A stretch of 64,000 bases of DNA from Diploptera punctata (lineage: Eukaryota > Arthropoda > Insecta > Blattodea > Blaberidae): assembly GCA_030220185.1 (NCBI GenBank), contig JASPKZ010007546.1:477001-541000 (forward strand). The letters are read 5' to 3'. The notes under the pieces were generated by a model. It saw nothing but the letters and a program-made list of their open reading frames with translations. It was not told the origin of the DNA and ran no database searches. Shown in pieces: positions 1-10,228 of the stretch; positions within the stretch are counted from its first letter, which is position 1, and each line of letters begins with the position of its first letter. The position numbers and the translations under genes are program-made.

Positions 1-365
1 GCGGGTGATTGTTGGTATGTATTTTTTGACAGTCTTTCATTTTCCATTCTTTGTACATGGCCATACCTTTTAAGAGTTTGATTTTCAATCCTCTTAACAC
101 CATATGTGGTGACATTCATTTCTCTCCAAAGGAATTCATTTCTAATTTTATCATGTCTTGTTTTTTTGAAGGCTTCTTCAAAGATAATCAAATTCATCTG
201 TTCTAATTTTATTCTTTTGTAATTTCGTCAAAGACCACGTTTCACTTCCATATGACAAAATATTCTGTATTATGCTCTTATAAATTTTCATTTTAGATTC
301 CTTTGTAATACGTTTGTTCCAAATTATTCCATGTAATGTCTTAGTTGCATTTTTTGCCATTGCAG
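1..365 (-). pseudogene. LINE reverse transcriptase C-terminal fragment
   Basis: On the minus strand an open stretch (178-360) reads as the end of a non-LTR reverse transcriptase, with the block SYGSETWSLT that follows the catalytic core in these proteins. Continuing toward base 1 the translation gives a degenerate arginine-rich segment and a YGHVQRMENERL block, typical of LINE C-termini. No catalytic motif is present, so this is a 5'-truncated copy whose 3' end lies left of the window. The clade is not assigned; it most resembles the family C copies at 9007 and 29281. It is not a functional gene. Confidence 0.75.
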
Positions 366-507
366 TTTATTTACGTAAAGCAACAATAAAGTGTGTGTTT
401 TTTCGTTTTTTTTATTTGAATTTATGTTGATGGCATGGTGGTATCCTCTAGACCTATATTAAGTTGTAAATTTTTAACACAATTCATTTTTTACGTAGTA
501 TTGTAAA

Positions 508-1115
508 ATCAAAAACAATGGTCTTCAAGGTTGCTCATCCAGATCGGACAAAGATAATATTAGAAAATAAACCAATAGAACAAGTGGTAAGATATAACTT
601 CCTAGGTTGCGTAATATCATATGGAGCGGAAACAGATATAAATAACAAACTAAATAAGTTTAATTATATAACAGGAACATTAAAAAGAACTTTGAAAAAT
701 AAAGCCAGAAAATACTCTATAATGAAATTATACAAGACAATGGCAACTCCTATTATTACTTATGGATCTGACACATGGACAGTGACAACACATCAATCTG
801 CCAGAATACAAGCTGCTGAAATGAAATTCCTCAGACCAATAGCAGGATATCAAGGAACAGACAAAAAACATAACACAGAAATTAGACAAGAACTAGAAGT
901 AGAGGAAATAAAAACAACAATAGTGTAATACAGAACAAATTGGAGAGAACACTTGGCAAGGATGACTGAGAATTGAATATCAAGCAGCATACAGCTATTC
1001 ATCACGAGGAAGAAGAAGTTTGGAAAGACCAAATAAAAGATGGAAAGAGCAGCAATTTGGAGCCGGAACAGGTTAGTAAATAAGCCTAAACCGTGAAGAA
1101 GAAGAAGAAGAAGAA
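508..1115 (+). pseudogene. RTE-like LINE fragment (family B), 5'-truncated
   Basis: The open frame 518-928 matches, segment by segment, the C-terminal third of the full-length element at 57151-60414: RTKIILEN, the FLGC block, TLKRTLKNKAR and the ITYGSDTWT block. The frame then breaks, but the GRR..RPNKRW-like basic segment remains near 1005-1060. The copy ends in a (GAA)n tail at about 1096-1115. The YADD/FADD active site is absent, as expected for a 5'-truncated retrotransposed copy. It lies convergently with the minus-strand LINE at 1-365. Confidence 0.75.
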
Positions 1116-1596
1116 TTGTAATATAGAGGACTGTTAATGTTGTGGTTAAACGACTTTCTGGCACGCGGGCTTTCAGAAGTGTGTCCACGACTGTCATAAT
1201 TGTTAATGTAGCAGAGAAATTTAAAGACTAAAGGAAAAAACCGTACATTTTTATGAGTACGACTTAAGACGCAATAAGTGCGTTATGTTTCGTGCAGTCA
1301 AACAAAACATCAGTCTGCTCAACTATTTCAACTATTGTTCGGTCACTAAGCCTCTTTATTTAAAACAAACCACGTGGATTAAAACTTCATTAATCATTAA
1401 AGTAAATTATAATAATTTAATAACTGAATCATTGGTCTTGTAAATCCAAACTAAGGCCGGTGGAGTGTTCGGGAATTCTGCAATAAACTCTACGGGCTCC
1501 GAGAGCCGATTGGTACCTGTAACACACCTTATACACGCTCAAATATGAGTGAACCATCATGCAAAGTAAATAAGTACTCTTGATAAGTTAAATAGT
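1116..1596. other. Unassigned AT-rich interval
   Basis: No open frame of note, RNA gene or repeat shared with the rest of the window was seen here. Confidence 0.5.
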
Positions 1597-1955
1597 CCCG
1601 CGCCGTAGCCGAGCGGTTAAGGTAGGAAGCCTTGGCGCAGAGCTACGGGACTTGTGCTGGTTCGAGTCTCCATGGGGGAAGAAATTTTCTCATGGTATTT
1701 CGGCCAGTATGGGACCGGTGCCCACCCAGCATCGTGAGGCAATTGGGTAGCTACAATAAGTAGCGGCTCCAGGTTGAGGAACCAGCTATAACGGCTGGGG
1801 GACTCGACATGCTAACCACATGTCACCCCTACACTGGCTGTTGATCATATACCTCTGTGATTGACACATGTGGATGTGAAGGGCCAGCAAGCCGGCTGGT
1901 AAAAGGGCAACCGCTGAAAAGTGGAAAGACCCTCAATCGGAATCAATCGGATCGG
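1597..1955 (+). mobile_element. tRNA-derived SINE (family 1), complete copy
   Basis: The 5' head looks like a tRNA: box A TAGCCGAGCGG at 1606-1616 and box B GGTTCGAGTCT at 1659-1669, spaced as in an RNA polymerase III internal promoter of a long-variable-arm tRNA (Leu/Ser type). A body of about 270 bp follows, ending in a short ATCGGA-type repeat. The same body occurs in reverse complement at the right edge of the window (63784-64000), which shows it is a dispersed element. It encodes no protein and would depend on a LINE in trans for retrotransposition. Confidence 0.85.
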
Positions 1956-2430
1956 ATAAGTTAAATACCCTGATAGTGCATTTGATGTCTGCATGGACCG
2001 GGGGAGGGGTATGAGCACCCGCGTGTGTATGTGTGTAGGGGTATGTGTACGTATATGTGTGTGTGTTTTCTTTCTTTTGTCTTTTTTTAAATTTGTTTTA
2101 TAGCATTTTTTTAATTATTAATATACAGAATGATACATCTTTATATCTTTACACATGATCTTTTCATGGATGAGTGTAGATGTGCATTAATGTGTATGTA
2201 GTTGTAGACAGAGATTTTATTTATATGTATTCATTGCTTTGATACACGTGTGTAGCCATGTAGGGATTTGCTTATATTATGATTATTTTTGTTTTGTTTT
2301 TTTTTATTCATGGAAAAATAATGCACGTACGGCCAAGCAGGCCCGTTCGCAATGTAAATACATAATATGTATCTCCTTTCTTTTGAAAAAAGGCAATAAA
2401 TTCCATTCATTCAATTAGTAACTTATCATT
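1956..2430. other. GT-rich stretch with a possible retroelement 3' end
   Basis: Directly after the SINE comes a GT-rich stretch (about 2015-2070), then a T-rich segment. An AATAAA-like signal lies near 2395, in a context ending TTCCATTCATTC. This resembles a retroelement 3' end, but no coding sequence remains to support that. Confidence 0.3.
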
Positions 2431-2552
2431 TGTAAACTGACGTTGCGTTCACAAAATGCGCGCTGAGAATAACTGTGTTTGGGCAAGTTCAAGATAAAGG
2501 GAATCAGAGAGCGCATATTCGTCGGTTGATGGTATTACATCAGCTATCAGAA

Positions 2553-2602
2553 AGATAAAGAGAGAGAGAGAGATAGAGAAAGAGAGAGATAGATAGAGAG
2601 AA
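2553..2602. repeat. Imperfect (GA)n/(GATA)n microsatellite
   Basis: A purine-only run of GA dinucleotides interrupted by GATA units. Confidence 0.9.
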
Positions 2603-2644
2603 TAGGCTTTTTCATAATTAAGCGGATAACTCTACCATTTTCAA

Positions 2645-2850
2645 CTCAGTATTGCAATGTTCTCGGAAGAGGCCTTGGTATTGAACTGACATCTCATTCG
2701 GAGAGGCCCTCCATGTTCTTAAAAAATATGTGTGTGATCCATAGTTAAAATCCCTCTACCGACAGTCGTGCCACTTTAAGGCCCGTGCCGTGTGACACGT
2801 AAATTTTCTTTAAGGTGAGAGGTTAAACTGCGATAATGGAATGGATTGAA
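2645..2850 (+). repeat. Unassigned dispersed repeat G, copy 1
   Basis: This segment is colinear with 8385-8580. Both share a block around GAGGC.CTCCATG, a block TGCCACT.TAAGGCCCG, and a block GAGAGGTTAAACT. Divergence is high and no coding or tRNA-like part was seen. The class is unknown. Confidence 0.55.
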
Positions 2851-2989
2851 ATAGCAAATGTGAGGTTGATCATTTGCACCTCTAGGTATTTAATAATGTT
2901 AACGTTTATTTAAAAGTTATAAAAATTGTTATCAAGCTAAGTTGAGGCGAAGAAAAAAAAGAATAAAATAGATTCTATAATAGCCTGCA

Positions 2990-4860
2990 TTTTAGTCTTG
3001 GTGCTGTGTTTTTATCTCAATATTAAGTATATAGCTCCAGGAACTGATTTTGTTAAATCGGAAAAATGTATTAGAAGTGGAGATAGAAATAAGTTAGGAC
3101 ACCTGATATTAATAATCGAGAATTTTTACATTTTTTTGTTAAACTCTAAGACGATAACCACGAAAAACCCAATTTTGAATATCTGGTTTGACACCGGATT
3201 TTTTGCATTATAAATCCGGGACACAGTGTCTAGATAGTAGTTTTGCATTTTTTTGAAGTTTCGAGCAATTTGACAGTTTCTGGTCAAACTGTAAGAATAT
3301 AACATTTTCCAACAAAATTTTGTATTTCTGTACTTACACTGGATTCTATGCATCATAAACGCTTTGCTCTATATCAAGAAAGTAGTTATGCAGTATCTTA
3401 ACAATCGTGAAATTTTTACATTTTTTTGTTAATCTCTAAGACGATAACCACGGAAAACTCAATTTTGTAATTCTGGACTTATACCAGATTTTTTGCATTA
3501 TAAATCCAGGACACAGTCTCTAGATAGTAGCTTTGCATTTTTTGAAGTTTCGAAAAATTTCACATTTTCTTGTCAAACAGTAAGAATACAACATTTTCCA
3601 ACACAATTTTGAATTTATGTACTTATATTGGATTTTTGCATCATAAACGCTTTACACTGTCTCAAGTAAGTAGTTAAGCAGTATCTTAATAATCGTGAAT
3701 TTTTTCATTTTTTTGTTAACCGGTAAGACGATAACCACGGAAAACTCTATTTTGAAATTCTGGATTTATACCGGATTTTTTGCATTATAAATCCGGTACA
3801 CAGTCTCTACATTGTAGTTTTGCATTTTTTTTAAGTTTCGAAAAATTTAACAGTTTCTGGTCAAACTGTAAGAATATAACATTTTCCAACACAATCTTGT
3901 AATTCTGTACTTATACTGGATTCTATGCATCATAAAAGCTTCACTCTATCTAACGGAAGTAGTTATGCAGTATCTTAATAATCGTGAATTTTTTACATTT
4001 TTTGTTAACCTCTAATTCGATAACCACGGAAAACACAATTTTGAATATCTGGTTTGACACCGGATTTTTTGCATTATAAATCCGGTACACAGTCTCTACA
4101 TGGTAGTTTTGCATTTTTTTGAAGTTTCGAAAAATTTAACAGTTTCTGGTCAAACTGTAAGAATATAACATTTTCCAACACAATCTTGTAATTCTGTACT
4201 TATACTGGATTCTATGCATCATAAACGCTTTACTCTATCTCAAGGAAGTAGTTATGCAGTATCTTAATAATCGTGAATTTTTTACATTTTTTGTTAACCT
4301 CTAATTCGATAACCACGGAAAACACAATTTTGAACATCTGGTCTGACACCGGATTTTTTGCATTATAAATCCGGTACACAGTCTCTACATGGTAGTTTTG
4401 CATTTATTTGAAGTTTCGAAAAATTTAACAGTTTCTGGTCAAACTGTAAGAATATAACATTTTCCAACACAATCTTGTAATTCTGTACTTATACTGGATT
4501 CTATGCATCATAAACGCTTTACTCTATCTCAAGGAAATAGTTATGCAGTATCTTAATAATCGTGAATTTTTTACATTTTTTTGTTAATCTCTAAGACGAT
4601 AACCACGGAAAACTCAATTTTGAAATTCTGGATTTATACCAGATTTTTTGCATTATAAATCCAGGACACAGTCTCTAGATAGTAGTTTCGCATTTTTATG
4701 AAGTTTCGAAAAATTTGACATTTTCTGGTCAAACTGTAAGAATATAACGTTTTTCAACACAATTTTGAAATTATATACTTTACTGGATTTTTTGCATCAT
4801 AAACGTTTTACACTGTCTAAAGAAAGTAGTTATGCAGTTTCTTAACAATATGGAACGTAA
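2990..4860 (+). repeat. Satellite with a 289-bp dimeric higher-order unit
   Basis: The landmark GATAACCACG recurs at 3153, 3443, 3730, 4019, 4308 and 4598, so the unit is 287-290 bp with just over six copies. Each unit consists of two diverged halves of about 144 bp: one carries ACTGGATTCTATGCATCATA, the other ACCGGATTTTTTGCATTATA, and both end near AACACAAT.TTG. Units 4019 and 4308 are nearly identical, while the first and last are more diverged. This dimeric higher-order arrangement is typical of satellites that evolve by unequal exchange. The short open frames inside are not genes. Confidence 0.9.
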
Positions 4861-5282
4861 AAAGAAAACTATGAATTTTGGATAGACGTGAATTGCAAAG
4901 TTACAAACTTAAAGACTAACAAAATAACTAATCATAATCTTTAAATATTCCACGTGGTGGAATTACTCAACTCAAATTAGGTTGGCAGCACAAGATGTAA
5001 TCGAGGATAATCGAAAATAAAATCGCAATGTTCTGTAACCTATAGACTGTTTATTATCTCCGACTATTTATATATAAATAATTTATTGCACTATGCAACA
5101 TGTTTATTGTAATTTTTTGTTTGTTATGTTACATATAATGATTGATAATAAAAATGTTCCGTCATCTTTAAAATCTTGACATTAAAATTAGTCTGCTCTG
5201 CGAAAAATAATCCTCGATTGCTGCTAAATAATTTAAATTTTAAATTGTAATATAATTTGAATATATTAATTAATTAGCAATA
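4861..5282. other. Unassigned AT-rich interval
   Basis: Very AT-rich, with no coding potential or recognisable repeat family. Confidence 0.5.
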
Positions 5283-5990
5283 TAAATTATCATAACTCAC
5301 TTCGTGAGTCGTGAATTTATCGATAATTTGGAAATTACTCGTGGCATTTGTTAGGACTATTTAACGAATAAAATTAAGCTGTTTACTCACAAATCATTAT
5401 TTAACTATAGTTATTTTAAAATGTAAACGGCGATGTTTGAAAACAAATGAGAAACGATTCGTATGCTTCATTTCCTTCTTTGTTCATCACTACAACCAGA
5501 TCATAATATTATTTATTGCCAAAGGATCGCAATATTGTAAGAATGCACCCTAGTGGAGAAATTCATAACCAACGTTATAGGTATTAATTTATTTGAAGTC
5601 CTATGATGTAAATATGTCAATTATATTTTTCTGCAACGTCATTTCCTGGAAAATAATTCGTTTAAGAAAGTGTAAACAGTGATTTCATTTGTTTGTGGTA
5701 TAATCTATTGTTACAAATGTTTTTATATTATCTATCGCATGCGCTTTCTGCTGACATTCATTCACTATATATACAATCTGATGGCCGTATTTCTTAGAGG
5801 GTCAGTCACTGCAAAATAATGCTACGATCTATTCAGAATGTTAAAAAGGGGGTTCTTCTTTATTATGATAAACTTTAGTTGGTAAATTTTAGGCGAAACA
5901 CGACTGTGATTGGTTATAAATTTAAAAAAATCATTGAAATGTGATTGGTCATTGACTCCCATTTGGGGAGTTAAATAGTCTAAAATAAAC
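5283..5990 (+). repeat. Dispersed repeat E, copy 1
   Basis: The sequence from the GTGAGTCGTGAATTTATC block through ACTCCCATTTGGGGAG recurs in reverse complement at 38830-39816, including the blocks around ATTTATTGCCAAAGGAT, TTTCTGCAACGT and CGACTGTGATTGGTT. It has no open frame. In the other copy the GTGGCATT end extends into a self-complementary hairpin, which suggests a non-autonomous DNA element; the superfamily is unknown. Confidence 0.65.
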
Positions 5991-6345
5991 ATATTTAAAT
6001 TAAATGTGTAAAAAATAATATTTATAGATACAGAAAACTCTCTTCAACTTCAGAATAGTTTAATAGATTTCATATTGCTCTATATATTTAAAGTGACGTT
6101 ATAGTTTTGCTGGAATTTTGGAGTTTTAATTTGAGCTGAGAACATTTCAGACACAATAATATCACCGATCTGTGCTGGAAAGGCAGCGGTTATGCAGTAG
6201 ACAGGAGTCAGTGCAAGATGGAGCCCCTGTAGCAAGCTACGTGCCATGCTATGATGCACCGTTTTACTACATCCAGCCTTGTGTATTCACAGCACGCGTA
6301 TTACCTTGCAATTGAGCCTCTAATTTGTACTTTTTACCTATATAA
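5991..6345. other. Unassigned interval
   Basis: No gene or repeat recognised between dispersed repeat E and the LINE A copy. Confidence 0.4.
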
Positions 6346-6348
6346 TTT

Positions 6349-6729
6349 AACTCACTCACGCACTATCGAACCCGTAGGTTCGTGGCCGCACAGACATAGG
6401 CTCTCCATACATCCTTATCTTGAGCTAATATTTTCGAATCATCCCCTTATAATCTACTTCCCTGAAATCATGGTTAATGTCAATCTCCCACTTTATTACT
6501 GGCCAGCCTACTTGGCGCTTTCCCTCTGGTTTTCCTACAAGGAATTTCCAAGTTCCTCTTTCATTTTCCATTCGTGCCATATGTCCTGCCCCTTGCAGTC
6601 TACGATACTTAATTCTTCTGATTATAACTGGTTTCCCATAAAAATCGTATAGCTCACTGTTAAGTAGCCTTCTCCATTCACCTGTCTGTTCATCTCTCTT
6701 TGGTCCAAAAATTTTCCCAAGAACTTGTG
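6349..6729 (-). pseudogene. LINE A 3' fragment
   Basis: Reverse complement of the family A consensus seen repeatedly in this window. It begins at the 3' end (CACTATCGAACCCGTAGGTT on the plus strand) and runs to the segment TTTGGTCCAAAAATTTTCCC, which encodes the F-G-P-K-R-D block. Only the C-terminal 110 or so codons and the short 3' tail survive, with several frameshifts. No clear TSD was found. Confidence 0.8.
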
Positions 6730-6899
6730 TAAGTTATTGTGCTAAAATCTAATTAAAAGCTAGAGTAGTTATTAGATGCTGTTTCCAGAATTTTATATGA
6801 CGGATTTCATTGGACTCTAAAACAAATTCACAGATCTTCAAATATATCCCATTAAAATAAGTCTCAGTACTTAAGTGGATATTACGTATTTAGAATAAC

Positions 6900-6902
<3 letters not shown>

Positions 6903-6932
<30 letters not shown>
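6903..6932. repeat. (AT)n microsatellite
   Basis: About 15 uninterrupted AT dinucleotides. Confidence 0.9.
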
Positions 6933-6935
<3 letters not shown>

Positions 6936-6971
6936 ATAATTCAATTTTTGACATTCAGCAATGCTAGCTTA

Positions 6972-7040
6972 ATATGACATGATAAGAAAAATAAATAAAT
7001 ATATCCCGTTCAGGCATTTATTTTTCTTATCATGTCATAT
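6972..7040. repeat. Short perfect inverted repeat
   Basis: Arms at 6972-6995 and 7017-7040 are perfect reverse complements of 24 bp (core GACATGATAAGAAAAATAAA) around a 21-base loop. They could be ends of a tiny MITE or a cruciform-forming sequence. Confidence 0.75.
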
Positions 7041-7526
7041 ATATTGTTATATTATTTTTCTCCAGTGTATGGTAGGGTAGCACGGAATCGCATAGGGCCT
7101 ATTAGACCGAATAAAATTGAAAATGCATAATTTATTTAAAAAACATGCAATTCATAACTTAGATCGCTTGATAACAATTGACGGTTACTTGGGGGTCCGT
7201 GGAGCTCTTTTGGGAACTACCGTGTTTGATAATAGTTTAATAATATGTTTCTTCCCGATTGTTCTCAAAATGATGAAATTTTTATTTTAAATTTTATGTA
7301 ATTAACGACTATCATGCGTTATTTTTATAAGTCTTATTAAAAAAAATGTGAACCTCAGAAATAAATATACATATATTTTCAGTGTTGAAGTACGAAACCC
7401 AGCCTTCCATATAAATATTATGCTATTCTTCGAAATAGTTCCAGTCCATTTTAGTGTAATTATCACTATTTTACAGCTTAAATTAATACATTTTATTAGA
7501 ATAATATTGACATGTAAGGAAAAATA
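7041..7526. other. Unassigned interval
   Basis: AT-rich, with no protein or element I can recognise. Confidence 0.4.
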
Positions 7527-7700
7527 GTCCACCGATGTGGTTTCGGGGTAGCGTCGCTGAATCGTACGCAGCGGCCCGGGTTAAATCCTAGGTCGGGACA
7601 ATTTTCCAGGGTGATTTTTTCGGGGTTTTTCCTTTCCTGTAAGACTAATTTGAGAAACCTTTAAAGTACAAACATCATCTGGCCATTATAATCATCATTA
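7527..7700 (+). mobile_element. tRNA-derived SINE (family 2), diverged and truncated
   Basis: Matches the tRNA-like head and body of the better copy at 23210: GTCCACCG.TGTGG, then a degenerate box B (CGGGTTAAATCCTA), then CGGGGTTTTTCCT and CTGGCCATTATAATCATCAT. It is older than the other copies, and its box B is mutated. Confidence 0.75.
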
Positions 7701-7713
7701 TCATTAGTCACAA

Positions 7714-8330
7714 TCTAATATATAAAACCGAATGTTGTTTGTTTGTTGATACTTTGTGCGCGGCCATACCGTTGATCCGATTGTGATGGGGCTTTTTGCA
7801 AAATGTTCAGGAGATTCCCGGAATGAACATAGGCTATAAGAGAGTTGTGATACTCAACTCCTACACCCTTAAAAATCGCCCTTTATAGTAGAAAACATGA
7901 AAAAAGAAGTTCTTTGAACGCATAAATGGCTTACGCTGCCTAAATCATAACAAATACACAAAATTAACGTACACAGAATTGAATATCTTAAAAAGCTATA
8001 CAATAAAGTCCGCGACTGCATATGTTTATCTTTTACGGATAACTCACTATAACCATTTTTGTCTTTCATTGGTGCCAAGAAGATCGAAACAAGTTCGTAG
8101 ATTTTTGTGCAAGCATAGCAGCGCTTTCTGGATAACTCACAATAACGAATTTTATCTTTCAGCTCATGTATGTGAAGAAGATCGGGATAAGTAGATTCCC
8201 GGGTAATCAGCCCAGGGTATCTAAAAATATAAATTTATAATTATTTTTCCTCTTACTTATTCAACTAAACATAAAAGCACATTAATTTTCATTCATTTAG
8301 GCGTAGCAGCGCACGCCGGGTATTAGCTAG
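7714..8330 (+). mobile_element. Non-autonomous Helitron, copy 1
   Basis: The element starts with TC (TCTAATATATAAAA, 7714), ends with CTAG (8327-8330), and sits between an A and a T, as Helitrons do. A hairpin GCGT/ACGC (8301-8304 with 8313-8316) lies ten bases before the terminal CTAG. The internal blocks CGCGGCCATACCGTTGATCC and GATTCCCGGAATGAACAT are shared with the second copy around 60415-61352. At 617 bp it has no Rep/helicase gene, so it must rely on enzymes in trans. No TSD is expected, and none is seen. Confidence 0.85.
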
Positions 8331-8384
8331 TGATTAATATAAATGTGTGAGTGAATGGTGTGTTTCGTCTTAAATGTTCGTGTT

Positions 8385-8580
8385 GTCATGGAGGAGTCCT
8401 CGTTTATTGAGGTTATAACTCATTAGGGGAGGCTCTCCATGTCTTTGTGTGGTCAAATATATGTGTATATTCCAAAATTTAAAATACTTCTCCTGACAGG
8501 TCATGCCACTCTAAGGCCCGGGGGCGTATGGCATGTGAAACTACCTATAAAGTAAGAGGTTAAACTATGATAGAGAAGAA
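8385..8580 (+). repeat. Unassigned dispersed repeat G, copy 2
   Basis: Colinear with 2645-2850 (GGCTCTCCATGT, CATGCCACTCTAAGGCCCG, AAGAGGTTAAACTATGATAG). No coding potential. Confidence 0.55.
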
Positions 8581-9006
8581 GAAAAGAAGATAAGAAAAAT
8601 AATTTAATTAATTAATCGATAAATTATTTTTGCCGATGTAGCCTTATGGTATCGTTAGATGCAGCTAGCACGAGATTAATCACCGTTCGCACAAATTTCA
8701 TGGTTTAAGTTTTCTAGAGGTATTTTCTTATCAGAGTGGTGTATCCATTATCTTATTAGTAAGGCTAGGATTTGTGTGTAATAAATAGTATATTACAATA
8801 CGAGGTTGGGAAGTGGTATTTACAGAATCGAGAAAAATGTTTAAAAACCGAACGATAGCGAGCTTTTTAATCCGAGATTCTTGTGAAACACTTCATAAAC
8901 GTGCGTTGTACATTATGTTTTGCGCGATGGTGTTTTCAAAATAATAAATAACAGTAAAATAATAATATATTTGGTAGAAATATTTGCATTCTTTATAAAC
9001 AATTGA

Positions 9007-9479
9007 TTTGACCAGAAAAACAAAAAAAGGGATTATACAGACAATAATAGAAAGTATACTTACATATGGATCAGAAAGCTGGACAATAAATGAAAGGATG
9101 CAGAAAATAATCTTGGCGACAGAAATGGATGGATTACGGAGAAGTATGAGAATATCTAGGCTACAACATATTCGAAATACATATATCAGACAAGAAATGG
9201 ATGCACAGGAAACTGTTATCGATAGGATAACAAAGAGAGCTCTACAATGGTATGGACATGTACAACGGATGCCGGAAGACCAGTGGCCTAAACAGGTGTT
9301 GGATTGGATGGTACCAGGCAGAAGGAGAAGGGGAAGAAGTAGAAGAACATGGTATGAGGGAATATATGATGTCATGATGAAGAGGGGTATGGAAGATGGA
9401 CAATGGGAAGATAGGAATCTCTGGAAAGCAGGAATCAAAGGCAAACTGCTGTAAAGTGGAAAGCCTGTATTAAGTTAAG
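9007..9479 (+). mobile_element. 5'-truncated LINE (family C) with a 13-bp TSD
   Basis: One open frame (9008-9454) encodes the C-terminus of a non-LTR reverse transcriptase: the ILTYGSESWT block, then LQWYGHVQRMPEDQWPK and a GRRRRGRSRRTWYEG basic tract. It ends with a stop, a short 3' untranslated region and a TTAAG-type tail. The insertion is bounded by the direct repeat TATAAACAATTGA at 8994-9006 and 9480-9492. The uninterrupted sequence is visible in the other element copy at 20280-20300. An open frame with few lesions suggests a fairly recent insertion. Confidence 0.9.
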
Positions 9480-9589
9480 TATAAACAATTGACTGACGTT
9501 AGCAGTCTAGCCAATGTATATCCCAAATGCCGAAAATAATTGTTGAGATTACAGCAGGCCTTGATATCAATCTCGCATAAAATGGCTGC

Positions 9590-9945
9590 ATGTATGAATG
9601 GTTGTAATCAAAATGACGAAATTGAAGAAGCGTGGGAAGTTGGGTGTGCTTCTTTAGTGCCAGATAAATCTAAATTAAGATATGAAAAAACATAAATTTC
9701 ATTCAGAAAGCGGCAGGAGGAGAAGAATTGTAGTGTAAGTGAAAAAAGGTATGGTTGCTTATTTCGTGCTCAGGAGTGAAACATTAAAGTCTCCAGCGAG
9801 TTTGAGGTCAGAATATTAAATGCTGATGACGATGATACATTTAAAAGCAGGTATCAATATTGCAGATTTTGTTCCACTAGTTAGCTTCCTCAAAAAGGAG
9901 AATATTGGACGTAAAGCTAAAAAGTCTAAAAGTTTTCAGTAGAAT
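9590..9945 (+). pseudogene. Tyrosine-recombinase-like N-terminal relic
   Basis: Translation in shifting frames gives DEIEEAWEVGCASLVPDKSK followed by LRYEKT, then further on FVPLVSFLKKENIGRKAKKS. From memory of the family, this pattern (a PDKS-LRYE motif followed by an I-F-LKKKN-G-KPKKSK segment) belongs to the N-terminal SAM-like/DNA-binding half of tyrosine recombinases found in arthropod Crypton-like or related elements. Stops and frameshifts interrupt it, and the catalytic half is absent. The family call rests on recognition only. Confidence 0.5.
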
Positions 9946-10228
9946 TTTGTTAAGTCAACTTTCAATATTGTTTCAAATAAACTGCAGCGATTTCTTCCAA
10001 ATACGTAATGTATATTAACACTATCTTTTTGATATATTTTTGTATATACATAAAGGACAGTGGTTTTACTTCCCGCACGTAGGTTGTAATATGTAATATT
10101 ACAGTGATAGTTATTTAGGTTGGCAACCCCGAAATGTAGAATGTTGTACTTTCAATCATGGTCGCCATTGCTGGTAAGTATGACAAGACGCACTATAGCG
10201 CAAAAAAAAAAATAATATTTGTAATGCA

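Larger units (their letters stand above)
8790..10205 (+). mobile_element. Decayed element A (longer copy of the repeat at 20100-20685)
   Basis: From TTTACAGAATCGAG near 8819 to GCACTATAGCGC near 10201 this region is colinear with 20100-20685 (GATGGTGTTTTCAAAATAA, TGCCGAAAATAATT, GGTCGCCATTGCTG). It additionally contains a coding remnant at 9590-9945 that the short copy lacks, so the short copy looks like an internally deleted derivative. A LINE was inserted at 9007-9479. I could not define unambiguous termini. Confidence 0.6.

Noticed and set aside
1597..1700. Functional tRNA-Leu/Ser gene
   Set aside because: Only the two internal promoter boxes fit. The acceptor ends do not pair well, and the same sequence continues into a SINE body seen again at the right edge.
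2998..3356. Open frames within the 289-bp satellite
   Set aside because: They lie inside non-coding tandem repeats and are not conserved between units.
8893..9444. 183-codon hydrophobic minus-strand frame
   Set aside because: It is the antisense shadow of the LINE C coding frame at 9008-9454, which has recognisable RT C-terminal motifs.
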